Counted from the first letter of the stretch, positions 43,660-51,999 are shown. The stretch is 64,000 nucleotides of DNA from JBGPGW01 sp046349515 (GCA_046349515.1 JAXMCE010000002.1:372001-436000), one strand, 5' to 3'. Notes: generated by a model not told the origin, from the sequence alone. Numbers and translations: made by a program.

Positions 43660-44250
43660 TTACGCGTGCTCCCGCGCCTGGGCTGCCTTCGCCCGCCGCC
43701 GAGCGGCATGGCGCCGGGCCGGGCGCCGTTCGGGCGATTCGAGCAACCCCGCCGGCGGATCGACGACGATTCGTCCGCCCCCGATGTCGACCCCGGGCAC
43801 GACCGTTCGCGTGAACGGCAACAGGATGCTCTCGCCGTCCGGACGCTCGATCTCGAGCACATTGCCCGCGCCGAAATCATGGACCGCCGAGACGGTCCCG
43901 AACGGGTGGCCGTCACGGTCCTCCGCCACGGCACCGATGAGATCGGCCGCATAGTATTCGTTCGCCTCGTCGGGATCCGGCATGGCGCGGCGTTCCACGT
44001 AGAGGCGCGTGCCCTTGAGCTTCTCCGCGGAATCCCGATCGGCCACGCCACCGATACGCGCGATCACGTGATCGGGGCCGGTCCGTTCGACCGTGAGCGC
44101 GAGCGTGCGCCCGCCCGATTCGTCGGAGACAGGACCGTATGCGGCGACATCCCGTGGCTCGGCGGTGAAGGTCTTGATGCGCACGGCGCCGCGCACGCCG
44201 AATGCACCGGCGATGGCCCCAAGACACACGCGCTTCGTCCCGTCCGTCAC
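43660..44250 (-). CDS. rimM: 16S rRNA processing / 30S maturation protein RimM
   Basis: 196-residue 30S assembly factor binding S19. N-terminal RimM barrel (CLGAIAGAFGVRGAVRIKTF, about 9-28), then the PRC-barrel half (EYYAADLIGAVAEDRDG; VVPGVDIGGGRIVVDPPAG). C-terminal tail is Arg/Ala-rich. Located between rpsP and trmD as in most bacteria, with a one-base gap to trmD. Confidence 0.94.
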   Translation of the reverse strand: MTDGTKRVCLGAIAGAFGVRGAVRIKTFTAEPRDVAAYGPVSDESGGRTLALTVERTGPDHVIARIGGVADRDSAEKLKGTRLYVERRAMPDPDEANEYYAADLIGAVAEDRDGHPFGTVSAVHDFGAGNVLEIERPDGESILLPFTRTVVPGVDIGGGRIVVDPPAGLLESPERRPARRHAARRRAKAAQAREHA

Positions 44251-44276
44251 GTCCGACTCCGTCTGGTCCGCGCCGG

Positions 44277-44669
44277 TCAGCTCGCCGGCTGCTCGGCCGG
44301 TGCCGCGGCCGGCGCCTCAGCCGCTGCTGCGGCCTTGGCTGCCTCTTCGGCCGCCTTCAGCCGTTCCTGCGCCTTGGCCTTCGGCAGATGCGCCTTCGTC
44401 GTCTCCCGTATGACAGGCTTCGGGCCAAGCCCCGCGGTGTGGAGGAAGTGGGCCACGCGCTCGCTTGGCTGCGCGCCCACGCCGAGCCAATGCTTGATGC
44501 GATCGACGTTGAGCACGACGCGCTGCGGATTCTCCCGCGCCAACATGGGATTGTAGGTGCCGAGCCGCTCGATGAAGCGACCGTCGCGCGGGCTGCGCGA
44601 ATCGGCAACGACGATCCGATAGAAAGGACGCTTCTTCGCGCCCGCCCGAGTCATACGAATTTTGAGCAT
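44277..44669 (-). CDS. rpsP: 30S ribosomal protein S16
   Basis: 130 residues against 80-120 usual. The core is standard: MLKIRMTRAGAKKRPFYRIV (1-20), VADSRSPRDGRFIERLGTYN, NVDRIKHWLGVGAQPSERVA. A C-terminal Ala/Glu/Pro-rich tail from about residue 90 is common in alphaproteobacteria. GGGGAG ribosome-binding site before ATG 44669. Confidence 0.96.
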   Translation of the reverse strand: MLKIRMTRAGAKKRPFYRIVVADSRSPRDGRFIERLGTYNPMLARENPQRVVLNVDRIKHWLGVGAQPSERVAHFLHTAGLGPKPVIRETTKAHLPKAKAQERLKAAEEAAKAAAAAEAPAAAPAEQPAS

Positions 44670-44763
44670 GTCTTTGCAGTTCTCCCCTATCTCAGTCTCT
44701 CGTTTCTCTCGACCTCAACCGAATTGCACGCACTGCGCCGCGGCTTTCGCCCGCGGCCATGCC

Positions 44764-46134
44764 TCAGCGCATGGGAAATCCCGGCGGGCGCGCCATGCCT
44801 CCCGGCAGCCCCGCCCGCATCAAGCCCTTCGTCCCGAGCTTGCCCATGCGCTTCATCATCTTCTGCATCTCGAAGAACTGCTTGAGGAGGCGATTGACCT
44901 CCTGCACCGAAGTGCCCGAGCCCGATGCGATGCGCTGACGCCGCGAGGCCTTGATGATCTCGGGTCGCCGGCGTTCGCCCTTCGTCATCGACGAGATGAT
45001 CGCCTCCTGACGCTTCAGCAGCGATGTGTCGAGATTGGCCTCGGCAATCTGCTTCTTCACCTTCTGCACGCCGGGCAGGAGTCCCAGAAGGCCCTCGACC
45101 CCGCCCATGCGCCGCACCTGGCGGAGCTGCTGCGCCATGTCGTCGAGGTCGAACTGACCCTTCTCGATCTTGCGGGCCAGCTTCTCGGCCTCTTCCTGCT
45201 CGATCGTCTCGGCCGCCTTCTCGACGAGACTGACCACGTCGCCCATGCCGAGGATGCGGCCCGCGATGCGGTCCGGATGGAACGGCTCGAGCGCGTCCAA
45301 CTTCTCGCCCGTGCCGATCAACTTGATCGGCCGGCCGGTCACGGCACGCATGGAGAGCGCCGCGCCGCCGCGCGCATCGCCGTCGACGCGCGTCAGGACG
45401 ATGCCCGTAAGCCCCAACTTTTCGTGAAAGCTCTTGGCCACGTTGACCGCGTCCTGACCGGTCATGGCATCGGCAACGAGGAGAGTCTCGACCGGATTGA
45501 CCGCGGAGCCGACTGAGGCCGCCTCCGCCATCAACTCGTCATCGACGTGCAGGCGTCCGGCCGTGTCGAGCAGGACGACGTCATAACCTTCGAGGAGCGC
45601 CGTCTGCATGGCGCGGCGCGCGATCGCGACGGGCGGCTCGCCGGGCACGACCGGCAAGGTCGGGACCTCGGCCTGACGGCCCAGCACCGCGAGCTGCTCC
45701 TGCGCCGCGGGACGGCGCACGTCGAGCGAGGCCATCAATGTCTTCTTCTTGTGGCGAGCCTTCAGCCACTGGCCGAGCTTCGCCGTCGTCGTCGTCTTGC
45801 CCGAACCCTGGAGACCCACCATGAGGATCGGCACCGGCGGGTTCGCCGCAAGGTTCACATCGACCGCCTTGCCGCCGAGCGTTTCGACCAAATGGTCATG
45901 GACGATCTTGATGACCATCTGACCGGGCGTGACGCTCTTGATCACGTCCTGGCCGACCGCGCGTTCGCGGACTGCGGTGAGGAAATCCTTCACAACCGGC
46001 AGGGCGACGTCGGCCTCGAGCAGCGCCACCCTCACCTCGCGGAGCGCTTCGTCCACGTCGGATTCCGAGAGCGCGCCGCGCTTGGTCAGCCGATCGAAGA
46101 TCGCGCCGAGGCGCGTGGTCAGGGTTTCGAACAT
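44764..46134 (-). CDS. ffh: Signal recognition particle protein Ffh
   Basis: SRP54 homologue, 456 residues, that with 4.5S RNA targets nascent membrane proteins to FtsY (gene at 56578). N domain 1-90; G domain with GLQGSGKTTTTAKLGQWLK (about 106-124), DVRRPAAQEQL, LDTAGRLHVDDELM and TRVDGDARGG; Met-rich M domain from about 330 with MTKGERRRPEIIKASRRQRI and the FFEMQKMMKRMGKL helix. ATG 46134 gives the standard MFETLTTRLG start. Head of the ffh-rpsP-rimM-trmD-rplS-leuCDB run. Confidence 0.97.
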   Translation of the reverse strand: MFETLTTRLGAIFDRLTKRGALSESDVDEALREVRVALLEADVALPVVKDFLTAVRERAVGQDVIKSVTPGQMVIKIVHDHLVETLGGKAVDVNLAANPPVPILMVGLQGSGKTTTTAKLGQWLKARHKKKTLMASLDVRRPAAQEQLAVLGRQAEVPTLPVVPGEPPVAIARRAMQTALLEGYDVVLLDTAGRLHVDDELMAEAASVGSAVNPVETLLVADAMTGQDAVNVAKSFHEKLGLTGIVLTRVDGDARGGAALSMRAVTGRPIKLIGTGEKLDALEPFHPDRIAGRILGMGDVVSLVEKAAETIEQEEAEKLARKIEKGQFDLDDMAQQLRQVRRMGGVEGLLGLLPGVQKVKKQIAEANLDTSLLKRQEAIISSMTKGERRRPEIIKASRRQRIASGSGTSVQEVNRLLKQFFEMQKMMKRMGKLGTKGLMRAGLPGGMARPPGFPMR

Positions 46135-46466
46135 CGTCCGTCCGGTATTGCCATGGCCCAAACGACTACGGCGCCAGTGCGCGAAACTCGCGGACTGGCG
46201 GGCCCCTGGTGGGGCGAAGCGCCGCAATTCCTTTGGGCGGCAGGAACTTAGGGGCGGAACGGGCTCAAGTCAAGCCATGCAGGGACCGTTCCGCGGGCGC
46301 TGCCGGTTGGCCATTTAGGGCACCGTATCGCGATCATCGCCGTCGCCTTGGAGCGAGAGGCTCGTCCTGAGCTTAACGCCCCCGCCAACGCCGATTCAAA
46401 GGCGGCGCCCACATGGTGCGGACCATAAGCCGCCTCGGGGACGGCGGTCGGCCGAAGAGCGCGCCC
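46135..46466. other. Intergenic region between norB and ffh
   Basis: 332 bases that should carry the ffh promoter on the minus strand and the end of the norB transcript. I see one inverted repeat (46254-46294) and no convincing T-tract terminator or gene. Confidence 0.5.
46254..46294. repeat. 9-bp inverted repeat upstream of ffh
   Basis: GCGGAACGG (46254-46262) and CCGTTCCGC (46286-46294) are perfect complements. Inside them GGCT and AGCC can extend pairing. It lies 120-160 bases before the ffh start; it could be a norB terminator without a T-tract, or an ffh leader element. Confidence 0.35.
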
Positions 46467-48845
46467 TCACTCTGCGGGAGCCGGCGGCATCCGCCGGGGC
46501 GCCCACTGGTTGCCAGCCAAGGTCCAATCGCCTTCGGAAACCTCGACCTCAGGGCGCAAGCGGAACCCGCGCGACAGGACGAACCAGATCAGCGGCAACA
46601 AGCCGCCAAAGACGAAGACCGCCCCGCCCAGCGAACGGGCATAGGTGAGCGCCCGAAACACGGGGCCCGTGACGATGGCCTGCGAGCGGGCGAACCAGTA
46701 TCCGTCCTCGAGCACGACCGTGAGCTGATACAGGCCGACGGGAAACAGGTCGAGGAACATCATCATCGCGACCCCGATGTTCAGCGACCAGAATACCGTC
46801 CGGATGAGCTTCGGATTCCAGCTCGTCTTGCGGAAGAGATGCTGGCAGCAGAACAGCATGCCCGCGAGCGCGACATTGCCTTTCACGCCGAACATGGCGG
46901 CGTGGGCGTGGTTGCCAGTCATGTAGGTGCCGTGCTCGTAGTAGTTGACGATCGGCAAATTGATGAGCGAGCCGAAAACGCCCGCACCGAAAATGTTCCA
47001 GAAATTGACCGCAAGGATGAACAGCCAGACACCGTCCATCATGTATTTCTGCTTTCCTTGCGCGAGGGACTCGGCTGCCCGGCCCTTCTCCTGCCGCATC
47101 GCCCACGCGTCGAGCGTCAACAGAAGCAGGGGCAGGACCTGCATCGTCGAGAACACGCTGCCGAGGGCGATGATGCCGGTGGGCTTCGCGATCCAATAGA
47201 AGTTGTGCGAGATGCCGATGACCGCCGTGATGAGGAAAAGCATCACGGCGATGAAGATGACGCGCTCGGCCATCACTCGCGTCACCAAACCCATCTGCAC
47301 CAGGAGGTAGGCGACGATGACGGTCGTGAACACTTCGAACGTCACCTCGACCCACATGTGCACGACCATCCAGCGCCAATAATCGGCGACGGCGAAATTG
47401 GTCTCTGGCGTCACCAGAAGTCCGAAGAACAGAAATGCCACCATGATGCCGCTTCCGTACAGCAGCCACGCCGGCACGGACCACACGTTCCGCTTCGTCA
47501 ACCACGGCCGCACGCCGCGATAGATGATCGCGATCCACAGGACGAAGGCGAACAGCACCGCGATCTGAAAGGCCCGGCCGAATTCCATGAACTCCCAGCC
47601 CTGGCTGCCAAACCAATAGGCGAGGGCGCCGGTGATGAGTCCTGTCTGGCCGAGGTAGATGCCGACGAACGACGCAGGGATGGCGACGACACTCAAGACG
47701 AGCAGAAGCTTGACGAGCGCCCGCTGTCCGCGCGGGACCTGCGACAGGCGCGGCAGGAAGAAGATCGTGTAGCCGACCCAGCACATGAAGAACCACATGA
47801 TCTGGCCGAGCGTGTGGAAGCTTCGCGTGACTGTGAAGGGGATGACGCTGCCGAGGAACAGGCCAAAGGGACGGACGAAATCGGTCGCCGAGACAATCCC
47901 GGCCAACACCTGGATCCCGAACAGAATCATCGCGAGCGCGAAAAAGCCGTAAGTGACCCTTTGGGTCGGCCGCACATGGCCATTTTCGAGGTCGTGGGTG
48001 GTCAGCGCCGTCGCGCCGCCCGCGTTGTCGAACGGCTTGCCCGGCATGGCCTTGAGCTGCCCGTACACGTAGAGCACGGCCATGATGCCCGCGAACAAGA
48101 CCAAGATAGAGACGAAGCTCCAGACCCATGTCGCAAGCGTCGGATGGTTCCCGGCATCCGGATCGTACGGCCAGTTGTGCGTGTAGCTGAAGTCCTTGCC
48201 AGGCCGATTGGCACCGGCGACCCAGCCGCCCCAGAAGAAATAGGCCGCGAGCGCGCGGATATCCTCAGGCTCCGTGATGTAGCCGGTCTGGAACAGCTCC
48301 GGGTAAGTCGGATCGGTGAACATGCGCGTGTAGTGTTCGTAGAGCTGCTCGAACGCATAGGCTTGCGCATCGTTGATGACGATCGTGTTGCTCGTTTCGT
48401 CCCACGTGTTTTCGTGAATCTCGCGCGTCACGCGAACGGCGATCCCGTCCCTGTCGTGCTGCGACACGGACGCGCCGGCCTTTGTGATCGATGTTTCGTA
48501 GAAGGCCCGCATGGCAAGGACGGTGCGGTGGAGCGCATCGGCGGTGAAGTCCGGTCCACGCTCGGCGCCATCGCCCCAGAAGGAGCCATAGCTCATGAGG
48601 CCGCGTAAGCGAAAGACGGTCTCCCCGCGCTTGATCAGATCCCGCGAAATCACCGCCTGTCCCGAGGGCAGGACGAAGCCCGCGACGGGCGGCGCGCCCC
48701 GGTAGGTGGCGGTTCCCAAATAGGCGAGGCCTGCGATGCTGATCCCGGCAACGATCGCCGTCAGCATCAGCCAGTAACGTTTGCTCACGAGCATGAGCGC
48801 GAAGGTGGGCCGAAGATTTTTCGCCGCGCTGTTGGACAATGCCAT
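46467..48845 (-). CDS. norB: Quinol-type nitric oxide reductase large subunit with altered FeB site
   Basis: 792-residue single-chain NO reductase of the haem-copper superfamily, reducing 2 NO to N2O in the inner membrane. The N-terminal periplasmic domain has the qNOR pattern (LRGLMSYGSFWGDGAERGPD, about 80-99); about 14 membrane helices are predicted. Haem and FeB ligands seen: H344 (RSFHT), H496 and E500 (VVHMWVE), H547 (ISHNFYWI), and H646/H648 (NHAHAAMFG). Canonical NorB has two adjacent histidines (GHHYYWI) where this has H547-N548, so one FeB histidine is Asn; E500 is followed by VTFEVF rather than GFFEVF. An FNR/NNR-type box lies 66-79 bases upstream. No norC, norQ or norD nearby. Confidence 0.88.
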   Translation of the reverse strand: MALSNSAAKNLRPTFALMLVSKRYWLMLTAIVAGISIAGLAYLGTATYRGAPPVAGFVLPSGQAVISRDLIKRGETVFRLRGLMSYGSFWGDGAERGPDFTADALHRTVLAMRAFYETSITKAGASVSQHDRDGIAVRVTREIHENTWDETSNTIVINDAQAYAFEQLYEHYTRMFTDPTYPELFQTGYITEPEDIRALAAYFFWGGWVAGANRPGKDFSYTHNWPYDPDAGNHPTLATWVWSFVSILVLFAGIMAVLYVYGQLKAMPGKPFDNAGGATALTTHDLENGHVRPTQRVTYGFFALAMILFGIQVLAGIVSATDFVRPFGLFLGSVIPFTVTRSFHTLGQIMWFFMCWVGYTIFFLPRLSQVPRGQRALVKLLLVLSVVAIPASFVGIYLGQTGLITGALAYWFGSQGWEFMEFGRAFQIAVLFAFVLWIAIIYRGVRPWLTKRNVWSVPAWLLYGSGIMVAFLFFGLLVTPETNFAVADYWRWMVVHMWVEVTFEVFTTVIVAYLLVQMGLVTRVMAERVIFIAVMLFLITAVIGISHNFYWIAKPTGIIALGSVFSTMQVLPLLLLTLDAWAMRQEKGRAAESLAQGKQKYMMDGVWLFILAVNFWNIFGAGVFGSLINLPIVNYYEHGTYMTGNHAHAAMFGVKGNVALAGMLFCCQHLFRKTSWNPKLIRTVFWSLNIGVAMMMFLDLFPVGLYQLTVVLEDGYWFARSQAIVTGPVFRALTYARSLGGAVFVFGGLLPLIWFVLSRGFRLRPEVEVSEGDWTLAGNQWAPRRMPPAPAE

Positions 48846-48910
48846 GCTGAGTGCCTCGCCGCAGGTTTTCGCAGAGCGCGAATTCTAGCGGCATCCGGCG
48901 TCGGTCGACC

Positions 48911-48924
48911 TTGACGGCCATCAA
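48911..48924. promoter_or_regulatory. FNR/NNR-type box upstream of norB
   Basis: TTGACGGCCATCAA on the plus strand (TTGATGGCCGTCAA on the complement) has two half-sites around a 4-base spacer, matching TTGAT-N4-ATCAA with one mismatch. It lies 66-79 bases before the norB start. CRP/FNR-family regulators (FNR, NNR, DNR) control NO reductases through such sites. Confidence 0.65.
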
Positions 48925-49005
48925 CGATTCGCAACATGACGCGCGGCGAGGCGTGATCGCCGAAACCGCGCCATGCGGGTGACGTGTCGACGGAACTGCG
49001 CGCTC

Positions 49006-49734
49006 TTATTCGATGACGCAGCGCCCAACGGAGCTGGGTCCGCATCGCCGACCGTCGACCCAGACAGCCCCAATGAGCGAGGCGCCCGTGAGATCGGCCT
49101 TGCCCAGCTTGGCTTTTCTCAAATCGACACCGACCAGATTGGCCTCGGTCAGAACCGCGCCCGTGAGTTGCGCGCCGCGGAGATCTGCGCCCGCGAGGTC
49201 GGCCCCCGTCAGGTCCGCCCCGCTCAAATTGGCCCCCGTCATGCCGGCCTGCGTCAGGTTGGCTCCCGCCAAGTCGACATTGACGAGGACCGCCTTCGAC
49301 AGATTGGCATCCGCCAGAACCGACGCTCTCAGCCGGGCGTCGGTGAAATTGGCCGCCGATGCGTTCGCCTTCATCAGGATGGAGCGCCCCATGTCCGCCT
49401 TTGCGAAGTTGGCGCCGCTGACATTGGCGCTGCTCAAGGCGGCGCCGCGCATGCGCGCCGTATCGAAATTCGCGCCAGCGAGGTCCGCTTCGTAGAGCGT
49501 GGTCGCATAGAGATCGGCGTTCGACAGGTCGGCGTGCGCCAAATTCGCACGCGTGAAAACCGTCTCTCCAAGTCGCGCGCCCTGGAGGCGCGCGCCGTGG
49601 AGATCGATACCCGTCTTGTCGCATTTGCGCCAGTCGACCGACTGGTCCGGCGGGTCGCTGCACTTTGCCGTCGCGGTACCGGCCGCGAGCGACAGGATCG
49701 CGAACGCTAAAAAGCCGAGAGCGGGGAATTTCAT
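49006..49734 (-). CDS. Secreted pentapeptide-repeat protein A
   Basis: 242 residues: Sec signal peptide (FPALGFLAFAILSLAAGTATA, cleavage near 23), a cap CSDPPDQSVDWRKCDKTG, then a long A(D/N)Lxx pentapeptide block (about 45-215; for example ANLAHADLSNADLYATTLYE and GANLSGADLTGADLAGADLR) forming a right-handed beta-helix. C-terminal cap AVWVDGRRCGPSSVGRCVIE. Four cysteines in the caps may form disulfides in the periplasm. Paralogous to the next gene upstream. Directly upstream of norB, but an FNR-type box lies between. Function unknown. Confidence 0.82.
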   Translation of the reverse strand: MKFPALGFLAFAILSLAAGTATAKCSDPPDQSVDWRKCDKTGIDLHGARLQGARLGETVFTRANLAHADLSNADLYATTLYEADLAGANFDTARMRGAALSSANVSGANFAKADMGRSILMKANASAANFTDARLRASVLADANLSKAVLVNVDLAGANLTQAGMTGANLSGADLTGADLAGADLRGAQLTGAVLTEANLVGVDLRKAKLGKADLTGASLIGAVWVDGRRCGPSSVGRCVIE

Positions 49735-49744
49735 GGCACGCCTC

Positions 49745-50296
49745 TCAATCGCCTTTGCAGATACCGACGGAGTCGTTCGCGCAGATCCGGCCGTCGGTCC
49801 ACACGGCGCGAACGAGATTGGCGCCGTCGAGCTTCGCGCGGTCGAGTTTGGCACCCGTCAGATCCGCGCCGACGAGATAGGCATTCTCGAGATCGACCCC
49901 CCTCAAGTCGGCGTTCCTCAGATTGGCCCCGGCGAGGCTCGCAGTATTGAGATTGGCGCCGGCCAGGTTCGCCGACGTCAGGTCGACGCCGCCCATATGC
50001 GCCGAGCGCAAATCCGCACGGTCGAGTTTGGCGCGCGTCATCCGCGCCGCCTGAAGACTAGCCTGACGCATGACAGCGCCGGACAGGGATGCCTCGGCCA
50101 AATTGGCGCCGGTCATCTTGACGCGCGTGAGCTCCGCGCCGTTGAGATCCGCACCCGGCAGTTGGATTTGAACCTTCAGGCACTGGGTCCAATCGACGCC
50201 TGGGCGAGGCGGGTCGTCGCAGGCCGCAAGGACCGGACACGTCCCAGCCGCCCCCACGATCAACGATGCCAAGAGAGTCACGATCGCGCGCCGCAT
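49745..50296 (-). CDS. Secreted pentapeptide-repeat protein B
   Basis: 183-residue paralogue of protein A, with the same plan: signal peptide (RRAIVTLLASLIVGAAGTCP, cleavage near 24), N-cap CDDPPRPGVDWTQC, pentapeptide block (about 45-160; for example SANLAGANLNTASLAGANLR) and C-cap AVWTDGRICANDSVGICKGD. Ten bases separate it from gene A and four from the CGNR gene, so all are likely in one transcript. Shared cap residues point to tandem duplication followed by loss or gain of repeats. Confidence 0.82.
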   Translation of the reverse strand: MRRAIVTLLASLIVGAAGTCPVLAACDDPPRPGVDWTQCLKVQIQLPGADLNGAELTRVKMTGANLAEASLSGAVMRQASLQAARMTRAKLDRADLRSAHMGGVDLTSANLAGANLNTASLAGANLRNADLRGVDLENAYLVGADLTGAKLDRAKLDGANLVRAVWTDGRICANDSVGICKGD

Positions 50297-50300
50297 CGGA

Positions 50301-50945
50301 TCACGCCTCGGCCGCGGGCGGATGGCGCCGGTGATAGTGCCGGCGCGCTTTCGCCCGGTTGCCGCACACTTCCATCTCGCACCAGCGGCGGCTGTGATTG
50401 CGCGTCTCGTCGAGAAACAGCCAGCCGCAACCGACCCCGCCACACTCGCCGATGCGCGACAAGAAATCGCCCGTCAAGAGCTCCGCCGCGGACTGCGCGA
50501 TCGGCCACAGCATGGCGTCGACGGAATCGCGCCGCCAATGCCACGAAAACGCACCGTCGCTCTCCGCGATCCCGCCATGGCGCATCGCATCGGCCAACGC
50601 ACCGTTCATGGCGGCCAAAGCGTCCTCGGGAACGGACCGCCCGTGCGCGATGGCGGCGAAAATGCCGTGGAGCGCTTCGCGCAGGCGCCGGGCGCGGAGA
50701 AGCGCATCCTCGGCCGAACGCGGTTCTCGGTGCGCGCAGGCTTCAAGATGGGACGCTTGCCCGCCGTCGAGAAGACGCGCGCGGATGCTCCAGGCCAGGA
50801 GGTCGCCGTAGGATTCGAGGCGCTCGCGCTCGGTCGAGGTGCCTCGCCCGCTTTTCGTATTGACGAAATCAAGACAGAGGCGCCCGGCCAGGAACTTCGC
50901 CGACCGCGCGTTGGCCGTGTGTTCGTCCACCGAAGTCTCCTTCAT
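50301..50945 (-). CDS. CGNR zinc-finger (ABATE-domain) protein
   Basis: 214-residue predicted transcription regulator. The N-terminal ABATE-like part has AGRLCLDFVNTKSGRG (about 20-35). The C-terminal zinc-finger is CGGVGCGWLFLDETRN followed by RRWCEMEVCGNRAKARRHY with the diagnostic CGNR. Its start overlaps the stop of the upstream alpha/beta hydrolase by four bases, so the pair is co-translated. Members are thought to regulate stress or catabolic genes; the target is unknown. Confidence 0.85.
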   Translation of the reverse strand: MKETSVDEHTANARSAKFLAGRLCLDFVNTKSGRGTSTERERLESYGDLLAWSIRARLLDGGQASHLEACAHREPRSAEDALLRARRLREALHGIFAAIAHGRSVPEDALAAMNGALADAMRHGGIAESDGAFSWHWRRDSVDAMLWPIAQSAAELLTGDFLSRIGECGGVGCGWLFLDETRNHSRRWCEMEVCGNRAKARRHYHRRHPPAAEA

Positions 50946-51802
50946 CGAATGCCAGCCGCAGCGCGCGATGCGGCGGCGCCGTCACCGCGAAGGAACGTCG
51001 CGATCTCCTCTGCGACAGCCTCCGGCGCGTCGTCCATGATGAAATGCCCTGCCCCCGGAATCACGTGAAGCGTCGAGCCCGGAATGAGGCGCACGATGCG
51101 TTCCCCGTGGTCGAGCGGAATCCAAGTGTCTTCCTTCCCCCAGAGGATAAGCGTCGGTGTCGTAAGCCGCGGAACAGCCGCTTCGATGCGATCGAGGTAA
51201 CTCTCATCGAACTGCCCGATGAAGCGGAAATAAGCGGCTTGACCCGTCTTGTCACGCCACGGTGCGAAATATCCCTCGAAGGTCTCATCGTCCATCGCCG
51301 TGTACATGGTGGTGGGGATGTGCGCACGCAGCACATAGCCGTAGATCCGCGCCGGCATGGTCTGATAGGCCTCAAGATGCGCCCGCACATGCATCGAGTT
51401 CGACGACATGCACGGGTTGAGCACCGCCGCATCCAAGAGAGCAAGCCGCCGATAACGACGCCCTTCGAAAAGACAGGCGCCAAGGGCCGCCACGACGCCG
51501 AAGTCATGGGCGACCATGAGCGGCTCATCCAGCTTCCAATGGTCGAGGAGCCGCGCAAGCAGCTTCGCTTGAGCACCGCCACTGACCGACTGTTTCTCAT
51601 GCTTGGCCGAGGCCCCGAAGCCGAGCATGTCGAACACGTGGACGCGCCAGTGCCTCGCCAATGCCGGCGCCACCCGCCGCCACGAATAGGAGTTTCCCGG
51701 AAAACCGTGGATCAGGACGACCGGCGTCCCATCGCCCTGGATGTCGTAGGCGACCTTCTCACCGTCGATCTCGACCGATTGCCGAAGCCGCCATTCCGCC
51801 AT
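50942..51802 (-). CDS. Alpha/beta hydrolase, haloalkane dehalogenase / epoxide hydrolase-like
   Basis: 286-residue alpha/beta hydrolase. The oxyanion motif is VVLIHGFPGNSYSWRRV (28-44). The nucleophile elbow reads MVAHDFGVVAALG (about 95-107), with Asp instead of Ser as in epoxide hydrolases and haloalkane dehalogenases. The general-base His is in IPGAGHFIMDDAPE (about 260-273), and LILWGKEDTWIP supplies the acid region. Coupled to the CGNR regulator. Real substrate unknown. Confidence 0.85.
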   Translation of the reverse strand: MAEWRLRQSVEIDGEKVAYDIQGDGTPVVLIHGFPGNSYSWRRVAPALARHWRVHVFDMLGFGASAKHEKQSVSGGAQAKLLARLLDHWKLDEPLMVAHDFGVVAALGACLFEGRRYRRLALLDAAVLNPCMSSNSMHVRAHLEAYQTMPARIYGYVLRAHIPTTMYTAMDDETFEGYFAPWRDKTGQAAYFRFIGQFDESYLDRIEAAVPRLTTPTLILWGKEDTWIPLDHGERIVRLIPGSTLHVIPGAGHFIMDDAPEAVAEEIATFLRGDGAAASRAAAGIR

Positions 51803-51837
51803 GGGAACCTTCCCTACAGGCCATCTGCCGCCCGATT

Positions 51838-51925
51838 GCGAATAACTTCCTAATACTGATTTACAGGTTATCTATAGCAATCCTCGTATAACTAGTAAAG
51901 ACCATTTTAACGGTTATCCATGCGC
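51838..51925. promoter_or_regulatory. A+T-rich island upstream of the hydrolase-CGNR-pentapeptide run
   Basis: About 90 bases strikingly richer in A+T than the surroundings, containing several TATA-like hexamers and two TTATC words. It begins about 35 bases before the hydrolase start on the minus strand and most simply is its promoter region. The remainder of the gap to the dCTP deaminase stop (52000) shows nothing else. Confidence 0.4.
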
Positions 51926-51999
51926 GCATAGCGTCGCTCGCCGGCGTTTCCGTCCGGGATCGAACCGCTAGGCGGATGTCGTCGAAAAGCGCGGCTGGC

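Noticed and set aside
46254..46294. Intrinsic terminator for norB
   Set aside because: The 9-bp inverted repeat is real but lacks a T-tract on either strand, so it is listed only as a repeat.
49006..50296. Toxin or quinolone-resistance (Qnr-like) pentapeptide proteins
   Set aside because: Both proteins carry signal peptides and Cys caps, so they are exported and cannot act on cytoplasmic gyrase as Qnr does.
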